Assembly (NCBI GenBank): GCA_030613055.1
Contig: JAUWMR010000019.1
Location: forward strand, 1 to 64,000
Length of the DNA: 64,000 nt
Direction of reading: 5' to 3'
Source: Desulfobacteraceae bacterium
GTDB taxonomy: Bacteria > Desulfobacterota > DSM-4660 > Desulfatiglandales > Desulfatiglandaceae
Below the pieces are notes generated by a model. That model saw nothing but the letters and a program-made list of their open reading frames with translations. It was not told the DNA's origin and searched no databases. The translations under genes were made by a program, and so were the position numbers. The number at the start of each line of letters is the position of its first letter. The first letter of the stretch is position 1. Shown here piece by piece: positions 63,800-64,000 of the stretch.

Positions 63800-64000
63800 T
63801 TATTCGACGGGATCGCGACCTGGGGCGTTAATGCCCCGGCGTTCGAGAAGAGAGCCTTCCAGGCGATAGAAATTGATGAGCGCTTTAAGGTAGTTAACCA
63901 CCGCCTGCACCTCGTTGATGCGGCTGGCCATCAGATCGCGCTGGGCCTGAGCCACAAAAAAATTGGTAGAAAGGCCGACTCGAAACTTTTCGGTTTCAAT
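63800..64000 (-). CDS. TolC-family outer-membrane efflux protein, C-terminal end
   Basis: 67 codons open to the window edge, ending at a TAA at 63800. STNFFVAQAQRDLMASRINE and VQAVVNYLKALINFYRLEGS match the last helices of the TolC family (repeat ending before LLERRG). The rest of the gene lies outside. Confidence 0.75.
   Translation of the reverse strand: METEKFRVGLSTNFFVAQAQRDLMASRINEVQAVVNYLKALINFYRLEGSLLERRGINAPGRDPVE

Overview
The window looks like chromosomal DNA of a sulfate-reducing or syntrophic deltaproteobacterium (Desulfobacterota). This is inferred from gene content: a NifA-like sigma-54 activator beside amtB-glnK, two MttB-superfamily methyltransferases without an in-frame amber codon, an archaeal-type asparagine synthetase in the glnA operon, and many short palindromic and dispersed intergenic repeats. 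No rRNA or tRNA gene and no CRISPR array was seen.

Region 1 (1-24.7 kb) is a nitrogen-assimilation block. On the minus strand lie a porin (cut by the window edge), amtB, glnK, a GAF-AAA-Fis sigma-54 activator, a DegT-type aminotransferase and an iron alcohol dehydrogenase. On the plus strand lie glnA, a class II tRNA-synthetase-like asparagine synthetase, gltB, gltD, hisH, hisF, carA, carB and purF. Nearly every plus-strand product makes or consumes glutamine. Sigma-54 promoter sequences sit in front of glnK and glnA. The first ~20 codons of a glutamine-dependent NAD synthetase gene survive upstream of glnK. A RelBE-like toxin-antitoxin pair closes the block.

Region 2 (25.3-33.6 kb) is a minus-strand operon of mttB2, an AsnB-like amide synthetase that has lost its glutaminase cysteine, a DAO-type FAD oxidoreductase, a PhnP-like metallo-beta-lactamase, mttB1 and a nitrilase-family amidase. 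A good sigma-70 promoter and a MarR regulator lie upstream. It reads as an uncharacterised pathway for a methylated amine or amino compound (ligate, oxidise, demethylate, hydrolyse).

Region 3 (34-46.9 kb) is mixed: an orphan ribbon-helix-helix protein, a radical SAM protein, a NERD-UvrD helicase, a Tat-exported phosphoesterase, a large unknown protein, yhbY, a GDSL esterase, a flavin amine oxidase and a Mug-like glycosylase homologue, separated by dispersed repeats and gene remnants.

Region 4 (47-63.7 kb) is a repeat-rich, largely AT-rich nuclease and conflict island. It holds a beta-CASP MBL protein coupled to a PD-(D/E)XK-like protein, a GIY-YIG protein, an HhH plus nuclease-like protein, an HNH restriction-type enzyme and an IS30 element. 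It also holds a five-gene operon (phosphoribosyltransferase-like, AAA ATPase, unknown Rossmann-like protein, N6-adenine methyltransferase, NUDIX) and an AbiEi/AbiEii module. Both the beta-CASP pair and the AbiE pair are bracketed by ~105-122 bp direct repeats. The window ends inside a TolC-family gene.
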